Made by a program: the position numbers and the translations under genes. Under the pieces are notes generated by a model, which worked only from the letters and a program-made list of their open reading frames with translations, had not been told where the DNA came from and searched no databases. A stretch of 64,000 nucleotides of DNA, taken from the NCBI GenBank assembly GCA_018266955.1, contig JAFDZI010000007.1, positions 1-64,000 on the forward strand, given 5' to 3'. Below, piece by piece: positions 1-8,100 of this stretch. How positions within the stretch are numbered: the stretch's first letter is position 1; every line of letters starts with the position of its first letter. Origin of the DNA: Bacteroidota bacterium. Its GTDB lineage: Bacteria; Bacteroidota; Bacteroidia; Flavobacteriales; Weeksellaceae.

Positions 1-169
1 GTTTTTTTTTAATTAAAAAAATCCCTGCTCTTTCTTTTAAACTTATAGACTTGCTTCCCATTGTTTGGGAGTGAAAAAGTAGAGATTTTTCTTGTCCTGA
101 CAAATTTTTGGGGATTTATTTTCTAAAGTTAATGCTAAGTGATTGGGGCTGTGGAAGATTTTTTTGTTT
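1..169. other. Gene-free left edge
   Basis: I recognise no gene here. The minus strand is open through this stretch, but only as the tail of a frame that starts in the repeat array to the right. A small inverted repeat (CTTCCCA then TTGGGAG, about 54-71) could be a remnant terminator. Whatever gene lies to the left is outside the window. Confidence 0.5.
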
Positions 170-325
170 GGTGAATGGTGAGTGGTGAGTGGTGAATGGT
201 GAGTAGTGAATGGTGAGTAGTGAATGGTGAATGGTGAATGGTTAATGGTGAGTGGTAAATGGTGAACGGTGAGTGGTAAGCAGTGAATGGTGAGTGGTGA
301 GTGGTGAGCGGTGAGTGATGAATGG
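170..325 (+). repeat. Heptamer tandem array, GGTGART, about 22 units
   Basis: About 22 consecutive 7-bp units fit the pattern GGTGAAT or GGTGAGT, with scattered single-base variants (for example AGTGAAT, GGTTAAT, GGTGAAC). The phase stays at 7 bp from 170 to 323. Any reading frame through it gives a low-complexity peptide. Short tandem heptamers of this kind are known from cyanobacteria (STRR sequences) and I recall similar ones in Flavobacteria. No function can be read from the sequence. Confidence 0.9.
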
Positions 326-389
326 ATTATATGGTTTGATCGTATCATTATAATGCAGCCTATTAACAACTATTACTTCTTATCTTCTT

Positions 390-437
390 AACTTCTTAAC
401 TCCTTAACTCCATAACTTCATAACTCAATAACTTCTA
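390..437 (+). repeat. Octamer tandem array, AACTTCWT-like, 6 units
   Basis: Six 8-bp units follow one another: AACTTCTT, AACTCCTT, AACTCCAT, AACTTCAT, AACTCAAT and AACTTCTA. The array lies between the forward heptamer array (170-325) and its inverted counterpart (455-524), so it would sit in the loop if those arrays paired. Confidence 0.8.
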
Positions 438-454
438 AACATCACAAACCCACA

Positions 455-524
455 ACTCACTACTTACTACTTACAACTCACCATTTACCACTCACCACTC
501 ACCATTCACCACTTACTACTCATC
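455..524 (-). repeat. Inverted heptamer array, 10 units
   Basis: Ten 7-bp units such as ACTCACC, ATTCACC, ACTTACT and ATTTACC are the reverse complement of the GGTGART family at 170-325. The two arrays therefore form a long imperfect inverted repeat separated by about 130 bp, able to extrude a cruciform or fold as RNA. Confidence 0.85.
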
Positions 525-539
525 ACAACATAACTTCTT

Positions 540-603
540 AACTTCATCACCTCATAACTTCATCACCTCATAACTTCATCACCTCTTAACTTCATCACTT
601 CAC
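540..603 (+). repeat. 16-bp tandem array, AACTTCATCACCTCAT, 4 units
   Basis: Two identical copies of AACTTCATCACCTCAT are followed by two variant copies ending CTCTT and TTCAC. Each unit looks like a doubled octamer related to the AACTTCWT units at 390-437, which suggests local amplification by slippage. Confidence 0.85.
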
Positions 604-630
604 CACCTCATCTTCTCATCATCTCAATCT

Positions 631-730
631 TAGCCCCGATTGAACGGCGTGTTTGAGCTCTTTTTACTTACCCTGGAAATAGCATGGGCGTAAAAAAGCG
701 AGTAGTGAAAGCGGGAAATAGCTCCTGAAA
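631..730 (+). repeat. Interspersed hairpin element, copy A
   Basis: The stretch opens with TAGCCCCGATTGAACGGCGT and closes with AAAGCGGGAAATAGCTCCTG. Between them is a hairpin whose arms are CTCTTTTTAC (about 658-667) and GTAAAAAAGCGAG. From memory this layout (AGCCCCGAT..., T-rich stem, ...GCGGGAAATAGCTCC) matches an intergenic element found many times in flavobacterial genomes. A second, diverged member lies at 3601-3719. It is more GC-rich than its surroundings. The family assignment is recollection, not a search. Confidence 0.55.
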
Positions 731-732
731 AG

Positions 733-780
733 AATAAAGAATATAGAATAAAGAATAAGAATAAAGAATAAAGAATAAAG
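733..780 (+). repeat. Heptamer tandem array, AATAAAG, 7 units
   Basis: Seven units of AATAAAG run in a row; one variant is AATATAG and one copy is a base short (AATAAG). It is the third short-period array in this gene-free stretch and again has a 7-bp unit, although the sequence is unrelated to GGTGART. Confidence 0.85.
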
Positions 781-854
781 AAAATTTAAAAGCACTTTAT
801 ACATAATGCAAAAAAATACTACTCCAAAATTGAAGTAGCATTATTTTCTATCCA

Positions 855-1616
855 TTATTTGTCCTTCCCTAAATAATAGAGCCCTTTGAGGGTATGTAAT
901 CGATCTGCGATATGGATTTTGTCGGTTAAGGGTTTGTACACATGGGATACTCCGCCTGTTGCTATCACGAAACAATCGTCATTTACTTCGGAATTTATCC
1001 TATCTATAAATCCTTCCACCATTCCTAAATAGCCATAGACCATGCCACTTTGCATGCAAGTTACCGTATCTAACCCTAAAACAGATTGCGGCTTTTTCAG
1101 CTCTATTTCTGGTAATTGAGCTGTTTGGCTAACCAAAGAATTAAGAGATGTGATAATACCTGGAGCTATGATTGCACCAAGGGTTTCGCTATTTTCTGTT
1201 AGGCAGCTTACCGTGAGTGCTGTTCCGAAATCGATGATGATTTTTTTCCTATTTGGATATAAATGATGTGCCGCTACTAGATTGGCATAAATATCGGTTC
1301 CCATTTGTTTGGATTTAGGTATTACCGCGGATGGTGTATTTCTATCGACCAAGATGGGTTTTTTGTTGTGAATTTTTTCTACTGCCCGGGAAATATCATA
1401 GGTGAGCTGAGGAACGACTGAGCCGACAATTACTTTTTCAATTTCATCGATATTGATTTGATAATACTGATATAAAGTAAGAAACTGCACAAATAGTTCG
1501 TCGCTGGTTTTGTAGGGTTTGGTATTGATAATCCAAGAAATTTCGCAATTATCGTTTTTAAACAAACCAAATCGTATATTGGTATTTCCTATATTAATTA
1601 CAATAAAATTCATCAT
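855..1616 (-). CDS. coaX: Type III pantothenate kinase (CoaX)
   Basis: Catalyses ATP-dependent phosphorylation of pantothenate, the first step of coenzyme A synthesis, in the cytoplasm. The 253-residue length fits the family. The N-terminal phosphate-binding loop reads INIGNTNIRFG (residues 7-17); the usual motif is DxGNT, so Asn8 replaces the Asp. The pantothenate motif GxDR reads GTDI (106-109), keeping the Asp but not the Arg. The second ATPase motif DFGTALT (129-135) is intact. It lies 21 bp behind the M1 peptidase gene and is probably cotranscribed with it. Two adjacent ATG codons are possible starts. The family call is firm; whether the two substitutions matter is unknown. Confidence 0.9.
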   Translation of the reverse strand: MMNFIVINIGNTNIRFGLFKNDNCEISWIINTKPYKTSDELFVQFLTLYQYYQINIDEIEKVIVGSVVPQLTYDISRAVEKIHNKKPILVDRNTPSAVIPKSKQMGTDIYANLVAAHHLYPNRKKIIIDFGTALTVSCLTENSETLGAIIAPGIITSLNSLVSQTAQLPEIELKKPQSVLGLDTVTCMQSGMVYGYLGMVEGFIDRINSEVNDDCFVIATGGVSHVYKPLTDKIHIADRLHTLKGLYYLGKDK

Positions 1617-1637
1617 AATCGTTTGATAAATTGTGTA

Positions 1638-3482
1638 TTACTTTACTTCAAAAAAATTATCTTCCATGTTTACATCTGCCAATCGTTGGGAGAAGTCGAT
1701 TCCTAAAGCCATTAATTCGGATTTGGTATAGGGAAGGGTAAAGGTGTATTCTTTTTGGGTCCAAGGCCAATAGTCCAAAGTTTTGAAATCACCATAAACA
1801 TCTTTGTTTTTCCAAACATGAGTTAAGTTGACTGGAATATGGAAATTGAGTACTTTTTTGTCTTTGGTAAGGATAGAAAAATCGATAGGCATAGGAATAT
1901 TTCCTTTATTAATCAGAGTAATTGTGGTCGATTTATCTTCAAACTTCACTTCTTTTATTCCATAATCAATTGTTTTGGTGGTATTGATCCAATAATGATG
2001 AAACCATTTAAGATCCATACCTGACATTTTTTGTGCTATATGCATAAAATCTCTATCGGTAGGATGTTTTAGTTTCCATTGCTGGTAGAATTCTTTAAGA
2101 ATTGCAGAAAGCAAAGGTTCGCCAACGATATAGCCTAACTGCACCAAGAACAACTCTCCTTTAACATACGTTGAGAAAGTGTACGCCTTGCCATCGTCAT
2201 GGTGATCGCCCAACCAAACAGCAGGTTCTTCTTTTCCCGTTTTTACAAATTTTCTGTAATTTTCCAGAGTACCAACAAAGGGATTGGGCAGCGGATTCTG
2301 AGATGGGAATAACTGATTCATGGCAATTGATTCTGCGTAGCTGGTGAACCCCTCGTCCATCCATGGTCTCATTGGCTCGTTAGAGGCTAAGATTTGTTGA
2401 TACCAAGAATGAGAACCTTCATGAAACATGAGTCCACATAGATCTTCTATTTTTTTTGCTTCGCCCAAAATCATGGTACACATTCCGTACTCCATTCCTC
2501 CGTCGCCACCTTGTATAAACGAATAACCAGGATATACATATCGGCCGAACGACGCATTCATCAATTGAAAATATTTTTCAATATATGGTTGTACTTGTCC
2601 CCAAAGAGCTGTCTTATCGGACTTTTGATAAACCAAGTACACTTTAGGTCCATCCAACACAGTAAAAGATTCTACCGAATAATCTTTGTCTGCAGCCCAA
2701 GCAAAATCCAAAATATTTCTGGCTGTCCATTTCCAAACAACTTTATTATTATTGTCAGCAATGATTTTAGCATCGGGTTGGTAGCCTTTAACCTCATCTG
2801 GGTTTACTAAAGTGCCCCCTGCACCGATAACGAAATCTTTATCCATTTTTATTCGCACATCGAAATTGGCGAAAGGCGCATGAAATTCTCTTCCCACATA
2901 GTCGAAAGTTGCCCAACCATCGTAGTCGTACTCTGCGATTTTAGGGAACCACTGGGTCATCGTCATCGCTACACCTTCTTTGTTATTTCGTCCACTTCTA
3001 CGAATTTGCATTGGGATAACGGCATCCCACTGCATGGTAAAAGTAGTTTTTGAATTGGGCTTTAGCGGTTCTGCCAATTCAACTTTCATGATGGTTTCTT
3101 GAATTTCAAAATTCAGATTTTTACCGTTCTGTTGAATGAAATGTATATTTTGTGCACCCTCTTCGTTCTTGGGAATAGATGCCAAACGAGAGACGCCTCC
3201 CTGTTGCAAACGAGAATCGCCATTTTTCCCTTGAGCTGCTACCCTTTGATCCATCATGGAATTGGGTTTAAAGGCATTCCAATATAAATGAAAGTAAACC
3301 ACCTTAAGCACATCGGGGGAATTATTGGTATAGGTAAGTTCTTGTTTTCCTTGGTAAGTATAATTGGTAGCATCTACATCAATTTCCATTTTATAATCTG
3401 CAAATTGCTGATAATAGGGTTTTTGTTGTGCCCACAGTAATACAAAGGACATTGAGAATACAACAAGAAAAATCTTTTTCAT
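1638..3482 (-). CDS. M1-family zinc metallopeptidase, exported
   Basis: An aminopeptidase-like enzyme of the M1 (gluzincin) family, 614 residues. Residues 1-18 form a signal peptide ending LLWAQ, so it acts in the periplasm or at the outer membrane. The zinc site is HEGSH (354-358) with the third ligand Glu377 in DEGFTSYAE, 19 residues after the second His. The substrate motif GxMEN appears as GGMEYG (328-333), with Tyr for Asn. There is no obvious type IX secretion tail. A TAnnTTTG element at 3511-3518 on the minus strand gives a leader of about 25 nt. It heads a likely two-gene unit with coaX. Confidence 0.9.
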   Translation of the reverse strand: MKKIFLVVFSMSFVLLWAQQKPYYQQFADYKMEIDVDATNYTYQGKQELTYTNNSPDVLKVVYFHLYWNAFKPNSMMDQRVAAQGKNGDSRLQQGGVSRLASIPKNEEGAQNIHFIQQNGKNLNFEIQETIMKVELAEPLKPNSKTTFTMQWDAVIPMQIRRSGRNNKEGVAMTMTQWFPKIAEYDYDGWATFDYVGREFHAPFANFDVRIKMDKDFVIGAGGTLVNPDEVKGYQPDAKIIADNNNKVVWKWTARNILDFAWAADKDYSVESFTVLDGPKVYLVYQKSDKTALWGQVQPYIEKYFQLMNASFGRYVYPGYSFIQGGDGGMEYGMCTMILGEAKKIEDLCGLMFHEGSHSWYQQILASNEPMRPWMDEGFTSYAESIAMNQLFPSQNPLPNPFVGTLENYRKFVKTGKEEPAVWLGDHHDDGKAYTFSTYVKGELFLVQLGYIVGEPLLSAILKEFYQQWKLKHPTDRDFMHIAQKMSGMDLKWFHHYWINTTKTIDYGIKEVKFEDKSTTITLINKGNIPMPIDFSILTKDKKVLNFHIPVNLTHVWKNKDVYGDFKTLDYWPWTQKEYTFTLPYTKSELMALGIDFSQRLADVNMEDNFFEVK

Positions 3483-3510
3483 TTTTTATAAGTTTAAATT
3501 GAATGAAATG

Positions 3511-3518
3511 CAAAGATA
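3511..3518 (-). promoter_or_regulatory. -7 element TATCTTTG of the M1 peptidase
   Basis: It fits the Bacteroidota -7 consensus TAnnTTTG and ends 28 nt before the ATG at 3482. I see no convincing TTG -33 element. Confidence 0.6.
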
Positions 3519-3600
3519 AAGAACGAAAATTAAAGTCTTTTGTTTTTTTAAGATTCTCGAAAGGACGACTATTTCTCTACTTGCGAATGAAAAACGAAAT

Positions 3601-3719
3601 CCCGCGTGAGGTGGAGCAGCGGCATCCTTTTGCTAGGCATTGGGAAAAGCATTGGCGCAAAAGATACAGCGAATACACCGACCCGAGCCTAGGGAAAAGC
3701 CTAAGCGAGGGGCACGCCA
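3601..3719 (+). repeat. Interspersed hairpin element, copy B
   Basis: A GC-rich block unlike its AT-rich surroundings. It reads GAGCAGCGGCATCCTTTTGC, then a spacer, then GCAAAAGATACAGCG, then ACCCGAGC and GCGAGGGGCACGCC. The stem ATCCTTTTGC / GCAAAAGAT is nearly perfect with one bulged C. The motifs GCGGCATCC, AAAAGATA(C/T)AGCGAATA and CCCGAGC are ones I remember from intergenic repeats in Chryseobacterium-type genomes. It may be a relative of copy A at 631-730: both have a T-rich/A-rich stem followed by an AGCG or AGTG motif and a G-rich or C-rich tail. An open frame (3503-3736) runs through it but is not a gene. Confidence 0.6.
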
Positions 3720-3750
3720 AAAAAATAACCATCTAAAAACAGATGGTTAT
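3718..3750 (-). terminator. Intrinsic terminator
   Basis: Perfect 10-bp arms ATAACCATCT / AGATGGTTAT with a 6-nt loop (3725-3750). On the minus strand the hairpin is followed by a T tract. It lies 100 bp past the stop of the gene at 3850-5523 and abuts the interspersed element. Confidence 0.8.
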
Positions 3751-3849
3751 ATTGGCTATAATAGCTATTTGGATTTCGATATTTATTTTCAACTTATCTC
3801 TAAAATGTATAAAACCTAATGTAAAAAAAACACATAGGGATTTACCAAA

Positions 3850-5523
3850 TTATTTCTTGGTATAGGTGAAAATCTTTTTCAAAATACCATAGGTAATCAT
3901 ATAAGTTGGTTTGACTCCTGTAAGTCCTAGTCCACCTGAAGACAAGGTACTCCCGGTTTCTAACGGGTTATCGGAAGCGTAATAAGCATACATAAGGAAC
4001 AGGTCTGGCGAAATATGATGTCTTATTTTGGAAGCCACTTGTATGGCTTTTTGGTAGTGGGCACCTTCCATTTCTAGGCCTATGGCTTTCCACGAGGTGT
4101 TCATAAAATAAGTAAGGATATCTTTGTTTTGGAGTGATGTTCCCAAAACGGTAATCATAGCACCTTCAAAAGATTTTATTTCATCATCTTGGAAATCATC
4201 GAGCATCAGAGCATTGTCAAAAGGATAATTATCGGCAGTACCTTCGAAGATATGTGAGGTTGGAATCATGATATCTCCTTTTTCTCCGGTTAAAATACCT
4301 GCTTTTCCCATGATGGAAATGGATTTCACATTGATGGATTTCTTTTCGCCAGAGATAGAGATGGGCCGTAGCAATTCGTCCATAACTTCGAAAGCTTGTT
4401 CGCCAAAGGCATAGTCAAAAACCAGCACTATATCGTCACCTGCATATTGAAACTGTGCGAAGGAAGAGTTTTCTAATTTAATTTTAGAAAGATCGATAAT
4501 TTGAACATCTATATTACTACCACTTTTGTCGTCTAGGTAAATCAGGCCTTGGTTTTCGGCATATTGTAATATTTTGTCTTGAAATTCTTTTTTGTTGGAA
4601 ATCTCTTCGTACAAGGAATAATCTACCTCAGATGTTGCTTTTTTTCCAATGGCTTGATGACCGAACAACATATTTTTCACCGAATGCATGTTAGCAGATA
4701 CAATATGCAGTGGTCTTTGATGCAAGTTATTTTTCACCAAAACATCTTTAACATGATTGGCCCATTTTTCCCCAAAATAATGATGTCCGATTCTTTCTCT
4801 AAGTATGGCTGAGAAATGGATTTCTCTTTCTCGGGTTTCTTGGTGATCATCCATACTCACTCTACCAAGGTGGTAGATAATTTTGAATAAACGATCCGGG
4901 TTTTGATCATCGCCAAAATTATGATAAGCCTCTAGGGTTTCATCAAAAGTTCTCCCCAAGAGCGAAGAAAGATGGATAAGGGCTACTTCTTTTTCTTGTC
5001 GGCTCATTTTCTTTTTGGAGAGCGCAACTTCCTCTATAATCCTCCAAGTTCGTGTTGGTCTGCAGTCATCTTCTTTAATAAATCCTAGATCTCGTATTTT
5101 ATCGGCTTCTATATAAAGAAAGGTAAGATGGGTAAGAATATCATACACTTCGGAGCGACCCAAAAGCACTTCGATGTTCATTTGATGTTGATCGATACGA
5201 TAGCAATTTCTTCTTCTTTTTTTAGGGACAATAAGCTGGAAAGAACCTTTTTCAAATCCTTCATCGGAAGTAAGATGTACGAAAGGGGTTTCTTCTATTC
5301 CTTCCGGCAATCGGTCCAACACATAAAGCAGTCCATTTAGTTCAATTTTATTAGAAACATTCATGGATCCGTAGATTTCTGGGTTGATGGTCATCAGTAA
5401 GGAACGCAAACTACTTCCGGAGACGCCAGCGGGTTTGAAAAAGCCTCGGTAAAATAAATGTCGCATGGAGACATATAATCTTTCTATTGCCTCAGTAGTT
5501 TCTCTTGCTCTAGAATTTGCCAT
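3850..5523 (-). CDS. Conserved protein with nucleoside-phosphorylase-like C-terminus (DUF6909-like)
   Basis: A 557-residue cytoplasmic protein with no signal peptide or membrane segment. I recall close relatives throughout Flavobacteria annotated only as a domain of unknown function (probably DUF6909). The last 130 residues contain AMITVLGTS, then GLEMEGAHYQKAI (about 478-490) and YYASDNPLETG. These resemble the xEMEGA...(S)D signature of the PNP/UDP phosphorylase and AMP nucleosidase superfamily, where the Glu binds ribose and the Asp contacts the base. The N-terminal 350 residues are helical and unrecognised. It appears monocistronic. A role in nucleoside or nucleotide cleavage is inference. 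Confidence 0.65.
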   Translation of the reverse strand: MANSRARETTEAIERLYVSMRHLFYRGFFKPAGVSGSSLRSLLMTINPEIYGSMNVSNKIELNGLLYVLDRLPEGIEETPFVHLTSDEGFEKGSFQLIVPKKRRRNCYRIDQHQMNIEVLLGRSEVYDILTHLTFLYIEADKIRDLGFIKEDDCRPTRTWRIIEEVALSKKKMSRQEKEVALIHLSSLLGRTFDETLEAYHNFGDDQNPDRLFKIIYHLGRVSMDDHQETREREIHFSAILRERIGHHYFGEKWANHVKDVLVKNNLHQRPLHIVSANMHSVKNMLFGHQAIGKKATSEVDYSLYEEISNKKEFQDKILQYAENQGLIYLDDKSGSNIDVQIIDLSKIKLENSSFAQFQYAGDDIVLVFDYAFGEQAFEVMDELLRPISISGEKKSINVKSISIMGKAGILTGEKGDIMIPTSHIFEGTADNYPFDNALMLDDFQDDEIKSFEGAMITVLGTSLQNKDILTYFMNTSWKAIGLEMEGAHYQKAIQVASKIRHHISPDLFLMYAYYASDNPLETGSTLSSGGLGLTGVKPTYMITYGILKKIFTYTKK

Positions 5524-5702
5524 AGTTTAAATTTTAAGAAAAGTGAGCGAAGTTACAATTTATTTTCTAAAGCTCCATCAAGTCACAAGCGTATATGAAC
5601 AATATTTAACATAGATAATACCAAAGTGAATCTTCAACTCAAATTACACAAAAAATATTTTTTTTTACATATACCCCTATTTTTTTTAGGGGTGATTTTA
5701 TT

Positions 5703-5729
5703 TTGTTTTGTTTTTTTTTCATAATTTTG
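5703..5729 (+). promoter_or_regulatory. Promoter of glnN
   Basis: A -7 element TAATTTTG (5722-5729) has TTG at 5703-5705, spaced 16 bp. This fits the Bacteroidota TTG / TAnnTTTG promoter. The predicted leader to the ATG at 5749 is about 15 nt. Confidence 0.65.
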
Positions 5730-5748
5730 CCCAATAAAACCACACAGT

Positions 5749-7947
5749 ATGTCAACATTAAGATTTAAAGCCTTAGAAACACTACCGTTTCAAAACTACA
5801 GAGCGGTAAACAAAGTAGAAGTTCCGGCCAAGCTATCCGAACTTTTTTGTCAGAATGTATTTTCTGAAGAAGCAATGCGATCTTATCTTACAAAAGAAGC
5901 TTTCGAAGCCATCCAAGACGCTATAAAGCGAGGAACTAAAATCCAAAGACATATTGCAGACCAAATTGCAGTTGCCATGAAGGACTGGGCACTATCCAAA
6001 GGAGTTACCCATTATACCCACTGGTTTCAACCATTAACAGGAACAACTGCAGAAAAACACGATAGCTTTTTCACCCCATTTGAAAGCGATAGAGCGATAG
6101 AAAGATTTAATGGTGGCATGCTGATTCAACAAGAACCAGATGCTTCTTCTTTCCCGAATGGAGGAATAAGAAACACCTTCGAAGCAAGAGGATATACCGC
6201 TTGGGACCCAACATCACCCGCATTTATCATGGGAACTACACTTTGTATCCCTTCTATTTTTATTTCGTACACCGGCGAAGCATTAGATTACAAGACGCCA
6301 TTACTAAGGGCCTTACACGCAATAGATGAAGCTGCAACCGATGTTTGCAAATCCTATTTCGATAAAAACGTAACGAAAGTAACCGCCACTTTGGGTTGGG
6401 AACAAGAATATTTCTTGGTTGACACAGCATTGTACCAATCGAGACCCGATCTTGTGATTACTGGGCAAACACTCTTGGGCCACGCTCCTGCAAAAGGGCA
6501 ACAATTGGACGATCATTATTTTGGATCCATCCCAACAAGAGTAATGAACTTCATGAAAGAATTGGAAGTAGAATGTATTAAACTAGGTATTCCTGTTACC
6601 ACAAGACACAACGAGGTAGCCCCTAACCAATTTGAGTTAGCGCCTATGTTTGAAGAAACGAATGTAGCGGTGGATCATAATTCTTTGTTGATGGATGTAA
6701 TGGCCAGAGTTGCCCACAAGCACCATTTCCATATTTTATTCCACGAAAAGCCATTTGCAGGTGTCAACGGAAGCGGCAAACACAACAACTGGTCATTAGC
6801 AACAGATACAGGAGAAAACCTTTTAAGCCCAGGAAAAAATCCTAAAAAGAATTTACAATTCTTAACCTTCTTTGTAAATTCCTTAATGGCAGTACATGAC
6901 TATGCCGACCTATTGAGAGCCAGCATAGCCTCTGCCAACAACGACTATAGATTGGGCGCCAACGAAGCACCTCCGGCAATTATCTCAGCTTTTATTGGCA
7001 CGCAATTATTTGCCGTGCTGGATGAATTAGAAAAAGTAACCGATGGCAAACTTTCACCTGAAGAAAAAACCGAACTCAAACTAAATGTGGTAGGTAAAAT
7101 ACCTGAAATTTTATTGGATAATACCGACAGAAACAGAACTTCTCCTTTTGCTTTTACCGGTAACAAATTCGAATTCCGTGCAGTAGGTTCTTCTGCCAAC
7201 TGTGCAGAACCTATGACGGTGCTCAATACCATTATGGCAAAACAGCTCATCATCTTCAAACAAGAAGTAGATGCATTAATTGAGAAGGGACTTAAAAAAG
7301 ACGAAGCCATTTTTAACATCTTGAGAGAGTATGTAAAAAAATGCAAAAAAATTATCTTCGAAGGAGATGGATACTCAGAAGAATGGGCTAAAGAAGCAAA
7401 GAAAAGAGGCTTGAATAACCACAAAACGACTCCAGAAGCATTAAAACAAATATTAGACAAAAAATACCTAGACTTATACGAAGAAATGGGTATTTATTCT
7501 CACAGAGAATTTGAAGCTCGAGTAGAAATCAAATTAGAGAAATATGCTACCGTGGTAGATATTGAAGCCAGAGTATTGGCAGATATTGCTAGAAACCACA
7601 TTATTCCTGCAGCATTGAATTATCAAAACCGATTAATAGACAATGTTAAAGGTTTGAAAGAAATTTTTGGCGATAAAGAATTCCCTGCTCTTGCCAAAGA
7701 GCAAATGGACCTAATCCGAAGTATTTCTGAAAATGTAGCTCAAATAAAAACAGGAGTAGATGCTTTATTGTCGGAAAAAGAAAAGGCCAACAAAACCGAA
7801 GACGCTCAAAAAAGAGCCGATGCATATTGCAATAAAGTAAGACCATTGTTTGCTACAATCCGAAAAGCATCCGACGCACTAGAAATGATGGTAGATGATG
7901 AACTTTGGCCAATGACCAAATACAGAGAAATGCTTTTTACAAGATAA
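5749..7947 (+). CDS. glnN: Glutamine synthetase type III
   Basis: Makes glutamine from glutamate, ammonia and ATP. At 732 residues it matches the large GSIII class typical of Bacteroidota rather than GSI (about 470). Active-site motifs are visible: EVAPNQFELAP near residue 288 and FHEKPFAGVNGSGKHNNWS near residue 332, the GSIII ATP and substrate loop. The C-terminal part, rich in Lys and Glu, is the GSIII-specific helical extension. It is a single-gene unit with its own promoter and a strong terminator. gdhA at 22490-23848 is the other ammonia-assimilation gene in the window. Confidence 0.96.
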   Translation: MSTLRFKALETLPFQNYRAVNKVEVPAKLSELFCQNVFSEEAMRSYLTKEAFEAIQDAIKRGTKIQRHIADQIAVAMKDWALSKGVTHYTHWFQPLTGTTAEKHDSFFTPFESDRAIERFNGGMLIQQEPDASSFPNGGIRNTFEARGYTAWDPTSPAFIMGTTLCIPSIFISYTGEALDYKTPLLRALHAIDEAATDVCKSYFDKNVTKVTATLGWEQEYFLVDTALYQSRPDLVITGQTLLGHAPAKGQQLDDHYFGSIPTRVMNFMKELEVECIKLGIPVTTRHNEVAPNQFELAPMFEETNVAVDHNSLLMDVMARVAHKHHFHILFHEKPFAGVNGSGKHNNWSLATDTGENLLSPGKNPKKNLQFLTFFVNSLMAVHDYADLLRASIASANNDYRLGANEAPPAIISAFIGTQLFAVLDELEKVTDGKLSPEEKTELKLNVVGKIPEILLDNTDRNRTSPFAFTGNKFEFRAVGSSANCAEPMTVLNTIMAKQLIIFKQEVDALIEKGLKKDEAIFNILREYVKKCKKIIFEGDGYSEEWAKEAKKRGLNNHKTTPEALKQILDKKYLDLYEEMGIYSHREFEARVEIKLEKYATVVDIEARVLADIARNHIIPAALNYQNRLIDNVKGLKEIFGDKEFPALAKEQMDLIRSISENVAQIKTGVDALLSEKEKANKTEDAQKRADAYCNKVRPLFATIRKASDALEMMVDDELWPMTKYREMLFTR

Positions 7948-7974
7948 TAAACAAAAAGAAATTTACAACACCAT

Positions 7975-8003
7975 AGCTGTCCAAATCTGGGCAGCTTTTT
8001 TTT
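7975..8003 (+). terminator. Intrinsic terminator of glnN
   Basis: Stem AGCTGTCC / GGGCAGCT (one G-T pair), loop AAATCT, then eight T. It starts 28 bp after the glnN stop. Confidence 0.85.
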
Positions 8004-8033
8004 GAAAATAAATATCAAAAACGAAGATGGATT

Positions 8034-8064
8034 TTGTGCAACTATTCAAATTTGATTATTTTTG
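8034..8064 (+). promoter_or_regulatory. Promoter of the outer-membrane barrel gene
   Basis: TTG at 8034-8036, a 20-bp spacer, and TATTTTTG at 8057-8064. Its position rules out a start at 8062 and supports the ATG at 8101. Confidence 0.7.
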
Positions 8065-8100
8065 AACAGAAACAACAATCAATTATTAAATAGAAATCCG

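Noticed and set aside
43-369. Open frame of 108 codons, minus strand
   Set aside because: It reads through the heptamer array, giving a His/Pro/Leu/Thr low-complexity peptide; no start signal or homology.
170-524. Possible CRISPR-like array
   Set aside because: Units are contiguous 7-mers with no unique spacers and no cas genes nearby.
3503-3736. Open frame of 77 codons, plus strand
   Set aside because: It runs across the interspersed hairpin element; the sequence is explained by the repeat and the peptide has no gene-like features.
6945-7460. 171-codon open frame antisense to glnN
   Set aside because: Shadow of the GSIII coding sequence.
8062-8100. Upstream start for the small barrel protein
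   Set aside because: The ATG at 8062 lies within the promoter -7 element, and the signal peptide begins at 8101.
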